In this document: in pieces, positions 1 through 8,739 of the stretch | Layout: every line of letters starts with the position of its first letter | How positions within the stretch are numbered: position 1 is the first letter of the stretch | From: Brevundimonas terrae | Lineage (GTDB): Bacteria; Pseudomonadota; Alphaproteobacteria; Caulobacterales; Caulobacteraceae | Reading direction: 5' to 3' | Assembly: GCF_011761985.1 (NCBI RefSeq) | Contig: NZ_JAASQT010000002.1 | Span: 682,001-746,000 of the forward strand | Length of the DNA: 64,000 nt | The notes under the pieces: generated by a model | Told to the model about the DNA's origin: nothing | The model's input: only the letters and a program-made list of their open reading frames with translations | Database searches by the model: none | Position numbers and translations under genes: made by a program

Positions 1-426
1 GAACAGGTCGGCCTGCGCTTGAAACAGCTTTTCGGGCTTGGCCGCCAGACTGCTCATCACCGCGCCCATGGCGGGGGTGACATTGAACGGATCAGAGGAC
101 AGTGCCGCAGGACGATCGGCCTGTGTCAGGGCCGCTTCGGCAAGGGCGGACTGGGCCAGCATCGCAGCCTTGGCCAGATTCAGCGACAACTGCTCGATCT
201 GGTGAATATGCTCTGCACCGAAAGCGGCACCGCCTTCGGTGCCAGACGACGGCTTTTCGGTTTGGGGCGGAGCCTTGGGGGTGGCCTTGGCCTTGGAGGC
301 TTTTTTCACCGTCTCGGCCGTTTTTACATCAGGTTTTGAAGCGGCGTCCAAGGAGGCCGGACGGGCGCGCTTCGCTGCTGCGGGGGCGCGTTTTGCGGTG
401 GATGTCGGGGCCTTGGATTTGGTCAC
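1..426 (-). CDS. phaC: PHA synthase (class I PhaC-like), N-terminal part, runs off the left edge
   Basis: The first 142 codons of a minus-strand gene are visible. Translation begins with a Lys/Ala/Pro-rich low-complexity leader of about 65 residues. It then enters a segment containing DPFNVTPAMGAVM and a phrase ending KLFQAQADLF, which resembles the start of the PhaC N-terminal domain of class I poly(3-hydroxyalkanoate) polymerases. The catalytic alpha/beta-hydrolase domain lies outside the window. The start is a GTG at 426, chosen because GGAGAA lies about 8 nt upstream. Class I PhaC polymerises (R)-3-hydroxyacyl-CoA on granules in the cytoplasm. The long basic leader is longer than in typical PhaC and is an oddity. 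The family call rests only on the N-terminus. Confidence 0.75.
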   Translation of the reverse strand, partial: MTKSKAPTSTAKRAPAAAKRARPASLDAASKPDVKTAETVKKASKAKATPKAPPQTEKPSSGTEGGAAFGAEHIHQIEQLSLNLAKAAMLAQSALAEAALTQADRPAALSSDPFNVTPAMGAVMSSLAAKPEKLFQAQADLF

Positions 427-501
427 CGTTCAGTTCTCCAGAGCAAGGAATGGGCGTATGCCTATCGCCGCACCCTATGTTGGCATATGAATGCTCGGGA
501 C

Positions 502-945
502 ATGAACGTGAATCTTGTGAAAATCGTATTGCAGCCGTTTGCTGCTCTGGCCCTGTGTGCAGGGCTGTCGGCGTGTGCCTTTGATCCTCCGGCTGATCCG
601 GCCTCGCCATTGGCTAGCAGAATAGATTCGCTTGTGGCCGAGAAACGCGATTATCCGCGCTGGCAGGACTTTCCGGCGGCACCTGTGAATGTGCCTGATG
701 CCGCAACGGTTCGCACGGCTGTGACAGGGCTTGAGGCTTCTCAAGGTGTACTTAACACCGAAGTCGCGGCGATTGACTGGGAACTGGGCGATGCCGAGCA
801 GTTTGTGACGACGATCCGTCAGCGTCTGGCAGCGGACAATGTCGAAATCCCGACCGCCGATACGCCGGCACAGATAGAGGCTTTGGCGGCGTCCTTGCGC
901 GCCCGCGCCAAGGCTCCGCCGCCTGTAGATCGCCCCCTGCGCTAA
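502..945 (+). CDS. Small predicted lipoprotein of unknown function
   Basis: A 147-residue protein with a short hydrophobic signal sequence ending in a lipobox (GLSAC), so it is probably lipidated and exported. The mature part is mostly helical and Ala/Asp/Glu-rich, with no recognised domain. An upstream in-frame ATG at 487 is possible. The ATG at 502 was preferred because it places the signal peptide directly at the N-terminus. It is divergent from the PHA synthase gene and upstream of recJ in the same direction, with a gap of about 115 bp. I recognise no named family. Confidence 0.7.
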   Translation: MNVNLVKIVLQPFAALALCAGLSACAFDPPADPASPLASRIDSLVAEKRDYPRWQDFPAAPVNVPDAATVRTAVTGLEASQGVLNTEVAAIDWELGDAEQFVTTIRQRLAADNVEIPTADTPAQIEALAASLRARAKAPPPVDRPLR

Positions 946-1062
946 AGGCCTTATACGTCCGTGCCTGACGTGATCGTAAGATAGGCGTCGAGAATCGGTT
1001 TCTGCGCCATGCAGCGCGGAGCTGACAGCACGAGGATACCGATATTCGAGGATACTGGCCGC

Positions 1063-2868
1063 ATGGCTGATGATATGACGCAAAAGCCGTTTCTGGGATT
1101 CAGCCGGTCTGCATCGGGCCGGAACTGGCGCATGCGTCCGGCAGATTCTGATGTCACGCGGGCGCATATCCAGTCGCTTGGTTTGAGCGAGCCTCTGGCC
1201 CGTGCGCTGGCCTCGCGCGAGATTGCACCGGATCAGGGCGAGAACTTCCTGAACCCGACCTTGCGCGCGCTATTTCCCGATCCTTCTACCTTTATGGATA
1301 TGGATCAGGCCGCCACAGCCATTCTGGATGCCCTGCAAGCGGGTGAAAGCATCCATGTGTTTGCCGATTACGATGTAGACGGGGCATCCAGTGCAGCGCT
1401 TTTGGTGCGCTGGTTCCGCTGTCTGGGGGCCGAACTGCCCATCTATGTGCCGGACCGCATGAAGGAAGGCTATGGCCCCAGTGCGCCAGCCTTTGACCGA
1501 TTAAAGGCCAGCGGTGCCGATCTGGTCATTACGGTCGATTGCGGTGCCGCCGCCAACGAGGCTGTGGCCCATGCGACCGATATCGGCCTGAAGGTTGTGG
1601 TTATTGACCACCATATGATGCGCGAAGAGCCGCCAAAATGTCTGGCGGTTGTAAACCCAAACCGGCCCGGCTGTCCGTCGGGACAGGGCAATCTGGCTGC
1701 GGCGGGGGTGGTGTTTGTGCTGCTGGCGGCGCTGAACAGGGAAGGGCGCAAGCGTAACCTGTTCGCCGCGACGCCCGAGCCGGACATTCGCCAGTGGCTG
1801 GATCTGGCCGCTATGGGCGCAATCTGTGATGTGACCCGCCTGACGGGCTTTAATCGGGCCTTGGCCAGTCTAGGCCTGAAATCAATGTCGGGATGGAATA
1901 ATCCGGGCTTGTCGGCCCTGATGAGGGTGGCGGGTGCCGAACTGGGCGAAGCCAAGTCGCAGACGGTGGGTTTTGTGCTGGGGCCGCGAATCAATGCGGG
2001 CGGACGTATTGGCCGTTCCGATCTGGGGGCCAGCCTGTTGTCCACGCAGGATGCGCGTGAAGCCGATATGCTGGCGCGTGAACTGGACGAGTTGAATCGC
2101 GCCCGTCGTGATGTCGAGGCCGACGTTACAGAGCAAGCTATCCGCATGGTCGAGGCGACGGGCGCACATCAGGATGAAACCGCCTGTGTGCTGGTGGCGG
2201 GCGAGGATTGGCACCCCGGCGTGGTGGGCATTGTGGCCGGACGTCTGCGTGAGCGCTGGCGCAAGCCGGTAGTTGTGGTTGGTCTTGATCCGGTGACCGG
2301 CATCGGCAAGGGCTCGGGACGTTCCCAGCAGGGCATGAATCTGGGCCGTGCGGTGCAAAAGGCCTGGGAAGAGGGCGTCCTGATTGCGGGCGGTGGACAC
2401 GCTATGGCGGCGGGTTTGACGGTGGCCACCGACAATCTTGAAACCTTGCGGGCCTTTTTGAATGACGCCTTGAGCGGTGAGCAGGAAGCGGCACAGGCTC
2501 TGGACTGGGTGGAGATTGACGCCCTGATTGACGCTCGCTCGGCTACGCGTGACCTGTTCGAGAGTTTCGAGAAGCTGGCTCCCTATGGTCCGGCCAATCC
2601 CGAGCCGATGTTTGCATTCGAGCATATTCAGGTGCGCGAACCGGTGGCTATGAATGGCGGGCATGTGCGCTGTCGTCTGGTGGGGCCGGACGGGGCGTCG
2701 GTACGGGCCATTGCATGGCGCTGTGCTGACCTGCCTTTGGGGCGGATGATCTTGTCCGGGCAGGGTGGCTTGTGTGTTTCCGGTCGCCTGAAGGCCGATG
2801 ACTGGAACGGTCGTCGCGGTGTGCAACTGGAAATCGAAGACATCGCCGACCCGCGAATGGGCGCATAG
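1063..2868 (+). CDS. recJ: Single-stranded-DNA-specific exonuclease RecJ
   Basis: A 601-residue protein of the usual RecJ length. The DHH phosphoesterase domain shows the metal-binding phrase FADYDVDG (about residue 101), VITVDCG and the DHH signature (about residue 182). The DHHA1 domain shows GPRINAGGRIG and GGGHAMAAG (about residue 443), followed by the RecJ OB domain. RecJ degrades ssDNA 5'-3' in RecF-pathway recombination and mismatch or base-excision repair. The ATG at 1063 was chosen because relatives start shortly before the FLGFSRS-like segment. In-frame ATGs at 1009 and 1078 are alternatives. It is followed by the tRNA-Glu cluster. Confidence 0.95.
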   Translation: MADDMTQKPFLGFSRSASGRNWRMRPADSDVTRAHIQSLGLSEPLARALASREIAPDQGENFLNPTLRALFPDPSTFMDMDQAATAILDALQAGESIHVFADYDVDGASSAALLVRWFRCLGAELPIYVPDRMKEGYGPSAPAFDRLKASGADLVITVDCGAAANEAVAHATDIGLKVVVIDHHMMREEPPKCLAVVNPNRPGCPSGQGNLAAAGVVFVLLAALNREGRKRNLFAATPEPDIRQWLDLAAMGAICDVTRLTGFNRALASLGLKSMSGWNNPGLSALMRVAGAELGEAKSQTVGFVLGPRINAGGRIGRSDLGASLLSTQDAREADMLARELDELNRARRDVEADVTEQAIRMVEATGAHQDETACVLVAGEDWHPGVVGIVAGRLRERWRKPVVVVGLDPVTGIGKGSGRSQQGMNLGRAVQKAWEEGVLIAGGGHAMAAGLTVATDNLETLRAFLNDALSGEQEAAQALDWVEIDALIDARSATRDLFESFEKLAPYGPANPEPMFAFEHIQVREPVAMNGGHVRCRLVGPDGASVRAIAWRCADLPLGRMILSGQGGLCVSGRLKADDWNGRRGVQLEIEDIADPRMGA

Positions 2869-2973
2869 GATTTACGATCCTGCGTCACAGGTCTTTGAAA
2901 AAAGACGCAGAAATCGTTCTAGCCCGTTGCGTTTCTTGGATTCGCCGTCTATCTAGCCACACGTTCGCGACGC

Positions 2974-3048
2974 GGTCCCTTCGTCTATCGGTTAGGACGT
3001 CAGGTTTTCAACCTGAAAAGAGGGGTTCGATTCCCCTAGGGACTGCCA
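2974..3048 (+). tRNA. tRNA-Glu (TTC), copy 1
   Basis: A 75-nt cloverleaf with encoded CCA. The acceptor arm is closed by a G1-U72 wobble, the anticodon loop is TTTTCAA giving anticodon TTC, and the T loop is GGTTCGATTCC. It is the first of three near-identical copies and differs from the others by one base in the T loop (GATTCC here, GACTCC in copies 2 and 3). Confidence 0.95.
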
Positions 3049-3182
3049 CGCGACGTTGTTTTCGAACTTCGGTTCAAGCCTGACGCATCTCGGTTTTGGA
3101 GATTTTCCGAATACCGAAGAAAGATGAAGAAGCCGCTTGCATCAGGGTTCGGAGGCAGATAATAGACCGCTCCTCGCGCTGC

Positions 3183-3257
3183 GGTCCCTTCGTCTATCGG
3201 TTAGGACGTCAGGTTTTCAACCTGAAAAGAGGGGTTCGACTCCCCTAGGGACTGCCA
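3183..3257 (+). tRNA. tRNA-Glu (TTC), copy 2
   Basis: Same 75-nt cloverleaf as copy 1, anticodon TTC, with encoded CCA. It begins 209 bp after copy 1 and 135 bp before copy 3. The sequence flanking the 5' end (CTCGCGCTGC) is shared with copy 3, so copies 2 and 3 look like the more recent duplication, including part of the spacer. Confidence 0.95.
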
Positions 3258-3317
3258 CGCGGACCGGCTATCCGACTTCGGTCGGAGCCATACAATTTAG
3301 ATCGCTTCTCGCGCTGC

Positions 3318-3392
3318 GGTCCCTTCGTCTATCGGTTAGGACGTCAGGTTTTCAACCTGAAAAGAGGGGTTCGACTCCCCTAGGGACTGCCA
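3318..3392 (+). tRNA. tRNA-Glu (TTC), copy 3
   Basis: Third 75-nt tRNA-Glu with anticodon TTC and encoded CCA, apparently identical to copy 2. The downstream 230 bp before the cold shock gene contain no other RNA gene that I recognise. Confidence 0.95.
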
Positions 3393-3526
3393 CGCGGAGC
3401 TCTAAGCCCCCATCACCGGACAATCTGATTACAGCCTGTAAGTACAGGGCTGATCTGTTTGCGCTCGTAGCTTTATTGCTCGCGCAAATCACAGAGATGT
3501 AAAATCGTCATTTTTCACTCTGCGTG

Positions 3527-3540
3527 ACACTAAATAGTGT
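3527..3540. promoter_or_regulatory. 14-bp palindrome upstream of the cold shock gene
   Basis: ACACTA-AA-TAGTGT is a perfect inverted repeat located 80 bp before the start codon of the double cold-shock-domain gene. There is no T-run after it, so an operator or a 5'-leader structure is more likely than a terminator. The function is inferred only from symmetry and position. Confidence 0.35.
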
Positions 3541-3619
3541 GTTAAGTTTCGTTGTTCGTTCAATCCAAGGTTTTGGCCTAGATTGAAACTCTTGTTCGCT
3601 TTTGCTTGGGTCTGTGGGG

Positions 3620-4138
3620 ATGGAAGATAACGATACTGTACGTGTCGAGGGGCACGTAAAATGGTTTGATCCCGGTAAGGGCTACGGCTTCATCGTGCCT
3701 GATGATGCGAATCATACCGATCAGAAAGATGTTCTTCTGCACGTCAGCAGTCTTCGCGACATCGGGCGTGAAGATGCCGGCGAGGGTGCCCGCATTAGTG
3801 CGGACTGTGCGCGTCGTGCAAAAGGCTGGCAGGTCGTGCGTATCGAGGTGCTGGACGAGGCGCTGCCTGATTCCCGCCCGCAACGTCCCTTGATCCAGCG
3901 TTCCGGCGTGGATGCGACCCCGATCGGTGAAATGGAACCGGCGGTCGTGAAGTGGTTCAACCGCACCAAGGGCTATGGCTTTGTTGTTCGCAACAGCGCC
4001 GAGGGCGACATCTTCGTCCACGTTGAAACCCTGCGCCGCAACGGTCTGGAAGATCTTTTGCCGGGCGATGCGGTCGATGTGCGTTTTGCCGAAGGACCCA
4101 AAGGATTGGTGGTAGCCGAAATTCGTCCCGCGCAGTAA
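3620..4138 (+). CDS. Double cold-shock-domain protein
   Basis: A 172-residue protein with two CSD modules. The first has [14 protein letters not shown] near residue 11. The second has [14 protein letters not shown] near residue 112, followed by IFVHVETL. Each has the RNP1-like KGYGF motif and the second has the FVH RNP2 motif; the first has VLLHV instead. Two-domain CSPs are characteristic of alphaproteobacteria (the Caulobacter CspC/CspD type) and act as RNA chaperones or antiterminators. The ATG at 3620 follows a GTGGGG stretch. Regulation by cold or stationary phase is known for relatives and cannot be read here. Confidence 0.9.
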   Translation: MEDNDTVRVEGHVKWFDPGKGYGFIVPDDANHTDQKDVLLHVSSLRDIGREDAGEGARISADCARRAKGWQVVRIEVLDEALPDSRPQRPLIQRSGVDATPIGEMEPAVVKWFNRTKGYGFVVRNSAEGDIFVHVETLRRNGLEDLLPGDAVDVRFAEGPKGLVVAEIRPAQ

Positions 4139-4168
4139 GGTTCGCGCCTGTTTTTGGAAGGCGAAACC

Positions 4169-4642
4169 ATGAAGTGCTCGCGACGCGGCCTTGCCGTACT
4201 TGCTTTGGGACTGGCTGTATCTGCTTGCGCGGCAGGCAAGCAGGTCGTTGACGAACGCGGACGTCCGCTAGAGCCGCTTTCTGTCGTTACGCAAAGCGGC
4301 GAGCATCATTTCATGGTCGAAATCGCCGATGACAATGCGTCGAGGGCGAGGGGGCTGATGTACCGCCCGCCACTGGCCGATGATCGCGGGATGCTTTTCC
4401 AGTTCCCGCAAGCCAGCGAACAATCTTTCTGGATGCGTAATACGCCCAGCTCGCTGGACATCATCTATATTGCGCCGGATGGCAAAATCATCTCGATTGC
4501 CCGCCATACAACCCCCTATTCGGAAGCCCCTGTACCGTCCTATGGCGCAGCGAACGGCGTTCTGGAATTGCGTGCGGGTCGTGCTGACGAAATCGGTGCC
4601 AAGCCCGGCGACCAAATTAAACACAACTTCTTCAAAAAGTAG
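4169..4642 (+). CDS. DUF192 family lipoprotein
   Basis: 157 residues. A signal peptide ends with the lipobox AVSAC and is followed by a DUF192 domain, recognised by RARGLMYR, FWMRNT and the conserved run through LDIIYIAPDG and VLELRAG. DUF192 proteins are small exported beta proteins of uncertain function. The start at 4169 has GGAAGGC about 7 nt upstream. The gene lies 30 bp after the cold shock gene and may be cotranscribed. tRNA-Pro follows. Confidence 0.85.
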   Translation: MKCSRRGLAVLALGLAVSACAAGKQVVDERGRPLEPLSVVTQSGEHHFMVEIADDNASRARGLMYRPPLADDRGMLFQFPQASEQSFWMRNTPSSLDIIYIAPDGKIISIARHTTPYSEAPVPSYGAANGVLELRAGRADEIGAKPGDQIKHNFFKK

Positions 4643-4697
4643 GTTTTTTCTGTTGCGGTAAACGACAAGCCGTGACATTAGAACGGCTTCCGCGGCT

Positions 4698-4774
4698 CGG
4701 GGTATGGCGCAGTCTGGTAGCGCACCTGTTTTGGGAGCAGGGGGTCCGAGGTTCGAATCCTCGTGCCCCGACCA
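4698..4774 (+). tRNA. tRNA-Pro (TGG)
   Basis: A 77-nt cloverleaf with encoded CCA. The anticodon stem CCTGT/GCAGG encloses TTTGGGA, giving anticodon TGG. The T arm contains GGTTCGAATCC. It sits between the DUF192 gene and the convergent hfsD gene. Confidence 0.95.
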
Positions 4775-4802
4775 CGGAAAAAATCTCTCCCTAAAATTTA
4801 AC

Positions 4803-5492
4803 TTAGTTCCAGCCGTTCAGCGCATAGCTGAACCCTATGGGCATGGCCTCGCGGACCTGCGTGAAGAAGGCCGTGACTTCGCCAAGGGCCGTACGCGGAA
4901 CAAAGATGATGTCGCCACGACGAATGCGCGGCGAGAACAGGCTGCGATTCCCCAGATCAACCGTCGTCATCATCGGATAGCCATCCGGCCCGCGACGAAT
5001 CAATGCGGCCTTGCCGGTTCTTGCCCCGAGTGATTCACCACCTGCCATCAGCATGGCCTGATAGGCATTGATGGGCTCTCCGGGCAGGTCATAGGCACCC
5101 GGATTACGCACCTGACCGTTCACCCAGACCTTGGCAGGACCAGAGCGGCGCAAAGAAAGCTCGACGGCAGGGCGCACCAGATGCTCGGCATAGGCTGTGG
5201 AAATATCGGCCTCCAACGCATGCAGGCTGCGTTCTGCGGCCATAACATGACCCGCCATCGGCAAAGAGATGCGGCCATCGGGGGCCAGTGTTAGGGTACG
5301 GTTCAGTTCGGGCGCTGAAGGCAGGGCCAGATCGATCTCGTCACCGGGGAACAGAACATAGGGCGGCTCGATATCCGACCATGGCCGAAAACCGGCAATG
5401 ACGGCAGCATCGTCACGCACAGACGCACCAGAAGATGCGCATCCTGCCGTGGCGATAGCCAAGCCGCCTAGAAAAAACCTACGGTCGATCAT
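4803..5492 (-). CDS. hfsD: Polysaccharide export outer-membrane lipoprotein (Wza/HfsD-like)
   Basis: 229 residues with a signal sequence ending in a lipobox-like ATAGC. A poly_export domain follows (LFPGDEIDLALPSAPELN, LAPDGRISLP), then an SLBB-like segment (VWVNGQVRNPGAYDLPGEPINAYQAMLMAGG). Wza-type proteins form the outer-membrane channel of Wzy-dependent exopolysaccharide systems. In Caulobacter the equivalent, HfsD, exports holdfast polysaccharide together with HfsA and HfsB. It is divergent from hfsA across a 127-bp spacer that must carry both promoters. The hfs name is inferred from cluster content. Confidence 0.8.
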   Translation of the reverse strand: MIDRRFFLGGLAIATAGCASSGASVRDDAAVIAGFRPWSDIEPPYVLFPGDEIDLALPSAPELNRTLTLAPDGRISLPMAGHVMAAERSLHALEADISTAYAEHLVRPAVELSLRRSGPAKVWVNGQVRNPGAYDLPGEPINAYQAMLMAGGESLGARTGKAALIRRGPDGYPMMTTVDLGNRSLFSPRIRRGDIIFVPRTALGEVTAFFTQVREAMPIGFSYALNGWN

Positions 5493-5619
5493 TCGTTTCC
5501 CCCGGCGAGCCCAGTGCCGATACCTTGAATATCAATGATCGTAATTTATGGTTCACGCCTGATTAACACCCTGTAGGGCATTCATGTAGCAGAGGTTCAC
5601 CTTTCGCAGGCTTGTGCGC

Positions 5620-7062
5620 ATGGCGTCAATCAGCTCCGGATATGGCCGCCCACGTTATGGCGTGGTCGATGTCATTGCTCTGCTGCTGCGAGAGCTGTGG
5701 CTGATGGTTATTGTCTTCTTGGTCATTGTGGCCCTGGGCACTGTTGCCATCATCAGCCTGAAGAAGACGTATTTTGCCGGTGCGACCCTGTTTGTCGGGG
5801 TTGGTCAGGAATATGTGTATCAGCCGCGCGTCGGCACCCAAGGCAACGGCTCTCCGCCCAATGCGTCCGAAGTGGCGCAGTCCGAAGCGGCCATCCTGAA
5901 CAGCCTTGAGGTCAAACAGCGTGTTGTCCGCGCTATGGGCGTGGAAACCTTCCATAATGCGCCTGCCACTCCTATTGCAGCATCGCGGGCAGAGGCTTCG
6001 GCAGTTCAGGCCGTCGGCAACGCCCTTAAGGTCTCTGTCTCGCCGGAAAGTCCGGTGATCGGTCTGTCCTATAGCAGCCATGACCCACGTCAGGCCGCAC
6101 AGGTGCTCAACACCGTCATCGATCAGTACCTGACCTATCGCCGCGAAGTTTTTCGTGACCGCGCCACACCCGCTATCCGTAGCCAGCGCGCCGCATTCGA
6201 GGGCGAGCTGGAAGCGGCGGACCGCGCCTATGAAGAGTTCCTGACCTCCAACGATATCGGTGATTTTGCGACGGCCAAGGCGGCATTGTCGCAAAGCTAT
6301 CAAACCGTATTTGCCGAACGACTGTCGGTTCAGGCCCAACAGAATCAAGCGGCGCAGCGCCTCACGACACTGATGGCGCAACAGGCCCGGACGCCCGCAG
6401 AAATTGCGCTACAGCAAGACCTGAATGTGTCAGCGCAGGACCAGATTTTGCAACTGCGCACTGAACGCGAGCAGCTTTTGTCGCGCTATCAGATCGATGC
6501 TGCACCGGTTCAGGAAGTCGACGCCCGTATTCGTCGCCTGCAAGCCTTTGTCGAAACCGGCACCTCGGTAGGGGCCAAAGAGGTTCGCACCGGCCCTAAT
6601 CCGATCTGGGTCGAGCTGGAAACCAACCGTATCTCGACCTTGGCCGAGCGCGATGCCCTGTCGGCCCGTCTGGCCGTTCTGAACCGGCAAATGGCGGATC
6701 TGACAACGAAACAGGCACGCCTGACCGATCTGGAATCGCGAAACGCCACCTTGGCGGGCAATCGTGAAGTGCTGAGCCAGTCGATTCGCGAGTTCCAGTT
6801 GCGCGAGACGCAAAGCCGCGCGGATGGTGAACTGGTGTCGGCCGGTGCCGATAATGTCACCGTCATTGAGCGCGCCCAGCCGCCACTGTCGGGCCGTAGT
6901 CTCAAAATGCCACTGATGGCGGCCCTGATCCTGTTTGCCGGTTTTACCGCCCTGTGTGCCGGTCTGTTGCGCGTTTTCCTGCGTCGGAGTGTCCTGACCC
7001 GTTCCTCGGCAGAGCGTACCTTTGGTTTGCCAGTTCTGGCCGTAGCCCCATCAAAGACCTAA
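5620..7062 (+). CDS. hfsA: Polysaccharide chain-length determinant/co-polymerase (Wzz/HfsA-like)
   Basis: 480 residues with the Wzz layout. A cytoplasmic N-terminus leads to TM1 near residues 19-42 (LWLMVIVFLVIVALGTVAII), then a long Gln/Ala-rich coiled-coil periplasmic domain. TM2 lies near residues 430-452, with a short C-terminal tail. There is no kinase domain, so ATPase function would come from the separate downstream gene. ATG 5620 is preferred over a GTG at 5614. It is followed 43 bp later by hfsB on the same strand, together forming the inner-membrane export complex. Confidence 0.8.
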   Translation: MASISSGYGRPRYGVVDVIALLLRELWLMVIVFLVIVALGTVAIISLKKTYFAGATLFVGVGQEYVYQPRVGTQGNGSPPNASEVAQSEAAILNSLEVKQRVVRAMGVETFHNAPATPIAASRAEASAVQAVGNALKVSVSPESPVIGLSYSSHDPRQAAQVLNTVIDQYLTYRREVFRDRATPAIRSQRAAFEGELEAADRAYEEFLTSNDIGDFATAKAALSQSYQTVFAERLSVQAQQNQAAQRLTTLMAQQARTPAEIALQQDLNVSAQDQILQLRTEREQLLSRYQIDAAPVQEVDARIRRLQAFVETGTSVGAKEVRTGPNPIWVELETNRISTLAERDALSARLAVLNRQMADLTTKQARLTDLESRNATLAGNREVLSQSIREFQLRETQSRADGELVSAGADNVTVIERAQPPLSGRSLKMPLMAALILFAGFTALCAGLLRVFLRRSVLTRSSAERTFGLPVLAVAPSKT

Positions 7063-7105
7063 GCCGTGCTAGGATCGTGACAGGACAGGCATCTTAGCGA
7101 TTCGC

Positions 7106-7804
7106 ATGGTGGATTTGACGGCGGAAATGGCGGGGCTATGGACGGCGCTTGGCGCTGCGCCAACCCATCGTGGCCGCCTGATTATGTTTGTCAGCGCCGT
7201 TAAGGGCGAAGGCGTTTCCACAGTCTCGCGCGAGTTTGCCCGACTGGCTGCGGTAAGGGCTACGAAACCGGTTTGGTTGATCGATGCGGACCTGATGCAC
7301 CAGCAGCAGCAGGTTCATATGATCCAGCACCCCGACCGCTTTGGGCGAGCAGGGGAGACTGTCGCCGGATCTCCCGATGGATCGAGTTTTTTCACGATCA
7401 AGCCGCCATTTTTGGATAAAAGCGGACAGCGCATCCGCCCTGCACGTCTTTTAACGGCCAAGCCTTTTCTGGGGCGTCGCCTTTATGCCACGCGCTTTCA
7501 ACAGGAAGCCCTGAAAGCGGGCCAATCTGCGGACATCCTGAAACAGGGGGACTATTGGTCGGGTCTGAGCCAGCATGCCGAGGCTGTGATCGTTGATGCG
7601 CCTTCGGTGGATGTCAGTGATGCGGCGCTGATGATGGCACCGTTCATGGACGAAGTGGTGATCGTCGTCGGCGAAAATGCCGCCATCGAACCGCCACTGC
7701 TGCTGAAAGAGCAGATATTGTCTGCGGGCGGGCGCGTTACAGGCATGGTCATCAACCGCGCGACCTATCAACCGCCCAAGTTAATGCAGAAATTTATGGG
7801 TTAA
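7106..7804 (+). CDS. hfsB: HfsB-like protein: CpsD/Wzc-type ATPase fold with degenerate P-loop
   Basis: 232 residues related to the cytoplasmic ATPase half of bacterial tyrosine kinases. MFVSAVKGEGVSTVSREFA aligns with the Walker A strand-loop, VWLIDADL with Walker A', and VIVDAP with Walker B. The P-loop reads KGEGVST, so the lysine that normally precedes S/T is replaced by Val37. There is no C-terminal tyrosine cluster (one Tyr near the end). It is probably a structural partner of HfsA rather than an active kinase. The stop codon overlaps the convergent glycosyltransferase stop in the shared TTAA at 7801-7804. Confidence 0.75.
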   Translation: MVDLTAEMAGLWTALGAAPTHRGRLIMFVSAVKGEGVSTVSREFARLAAVRATKPVWLIDADLMHQQQQVHMIQHPDRFGRAGETVAGSPDGSSFFTIKPPFLDKSGQRIRPARLLTAKPFLGRRLYATRFQQEALKAGQSADILKQGDYWSGLSQHAEAVIVDAPSVDVSDAALMMAPFMDEVVIVVGENAAIEPPLLLKEQILSAGGRVTGMVINRATYQPPKLMQKFMG

Positions 7805-8739
7805 GCGCCTTGGTCACGGCGCTTTAATTCGGCTGATCCATAAAGTTTTGGTTCAAAACTATTGAACCATAAGACCTTTCCGATGCCCTCGGCGCTGCGG
7901 GTCATCAGTTGCGCACCCGTTCGGGTCAGGCCCAAGCCGGTGCCGATACTGCCCAAACCAAATACGGCAAACTGACCCAAGCCAATGGCCATCCAGCGTA
8001 TCAGAACCGCGATATCGCCTCTATGGGCTGCACTCTGGCTGGGTCCCTGTCCACGAGCAAAGGCGCGTTGCAGTAGGTAGGCCAGATTGGCGCGGTGGGG
8101 CGGGGCATGTTCCTGCACCCATGCGTTTGCGGCCCAGGCAAAGCGGGCACCCTGTTGTTGCAAGGTGGCGAACAGAACATCGTCTTCGCCGCCGGTCTGG
8201 TTGGTAGAGATGGCAAAAGGCGCATCGCCGCTAAGCGCGGTCTGGCGTTTCATCAGGCTATTCCCGCAGCCATAGGTCCGCGCGATCAAGCCGTCAGTGT
8301 CCGGTCCATGACGGCTGAAGAAGGTTTCGACCACTGGTCGGATAACGGAACGTGCCTGTGGCGCTATGCCCTTGATGGGGCCAAACACCACATCGGCATC
8401 AAACTGATTTTGCACATCCAGCAGGGATTTCAGCCAGTGGGAACTGGCGATTTCATCATCATCCAGAAAGGCGATGAAACGCGCATCGTCGACATGCACG
8501 AGGCCGGTATTTCGGGCCGTTGCAATACCGGCCTGTGGCTGATGGACATAGATAACCGAAAAAGGGGCGTCGGTGATCAGGGCGCGGGCTGTGGCCTCGG
8601 CGGTGGCCTGCGGGTCGTTGTCGACGATAATTAGGCGCTCGACCGTATCGGTTTCGCTTAGGTCGAACAGGGAGCGTACTGCACGGTTCAGACTGTCGGG
8701 ACGGCGCAGGGTCGGGATAATAATAGTCGCCCGGTTCAT
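7801..8739 (-). CDS. GT2 family glycosyltransferase of the holdfast-like cluster
   Basis: 312 residues with an N-terminal GT-A fold: MNRATIIIPTLRRPDSLNRA, VERLIIVDNDPQ, GIATARNTGLVH and the metal-binding FLDDDE. An acceptor-side segment ends in GGEDDVLF, and a C-terminal hydrophobic stretch (IALGLGQFAVFGLGSIGTGLG) may sit on the membrane. It should add sugars to the lipid-linked repeat unit on the cytoplasmic face. The start ATG at 8739 overlaps the upstream gene's TGA (ATGA), indicating coupled translation. Position next to hfsB matches hfsG in Caulobacter, as I recall the order, but the identity is not proven. Confidence 0.8.
   Translation of the reverse strand: MNRATIIIPTLRRPDSLNRAVRSLFDLSETDTVERLIIVDNDPQATAEATARALITDAPFSVIYVHQPQAGIATARNTGLVHVDDARFIAFLDDDEIASSHWLKSLLDVQNQFDADVVFGPIKGIAPQARSVIRPVVETFFSRHGPDTDGLIARTYGCGNSLMKRQTALSGDAPFAISTNQTGGEDDVLFATLQQQGARFAWAANAWVQEHAPPHRANLAYLLQRAFARGQGPSQSAAHRGDIAVLIRWMAIGLGQFAVFGLGSIGTGLGLTRTGAQLMTRSAEGIGKVLWFNSFEPKLYGSAELKRRDQGA

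Noticed and set aside
475..1167. Minus-strand frame over the lipoprotein gene
   Set aside because: Arg/His-rich translation and antisense to a gene with a clear lipobox; judged a shadow.
5493..5619. CtrA box in the hfsD/hfsA spacer
   Set aside because: GATTAAC is present, but the second TTAA at the 7-bp spacing is not, so a CtrA site is not supported.
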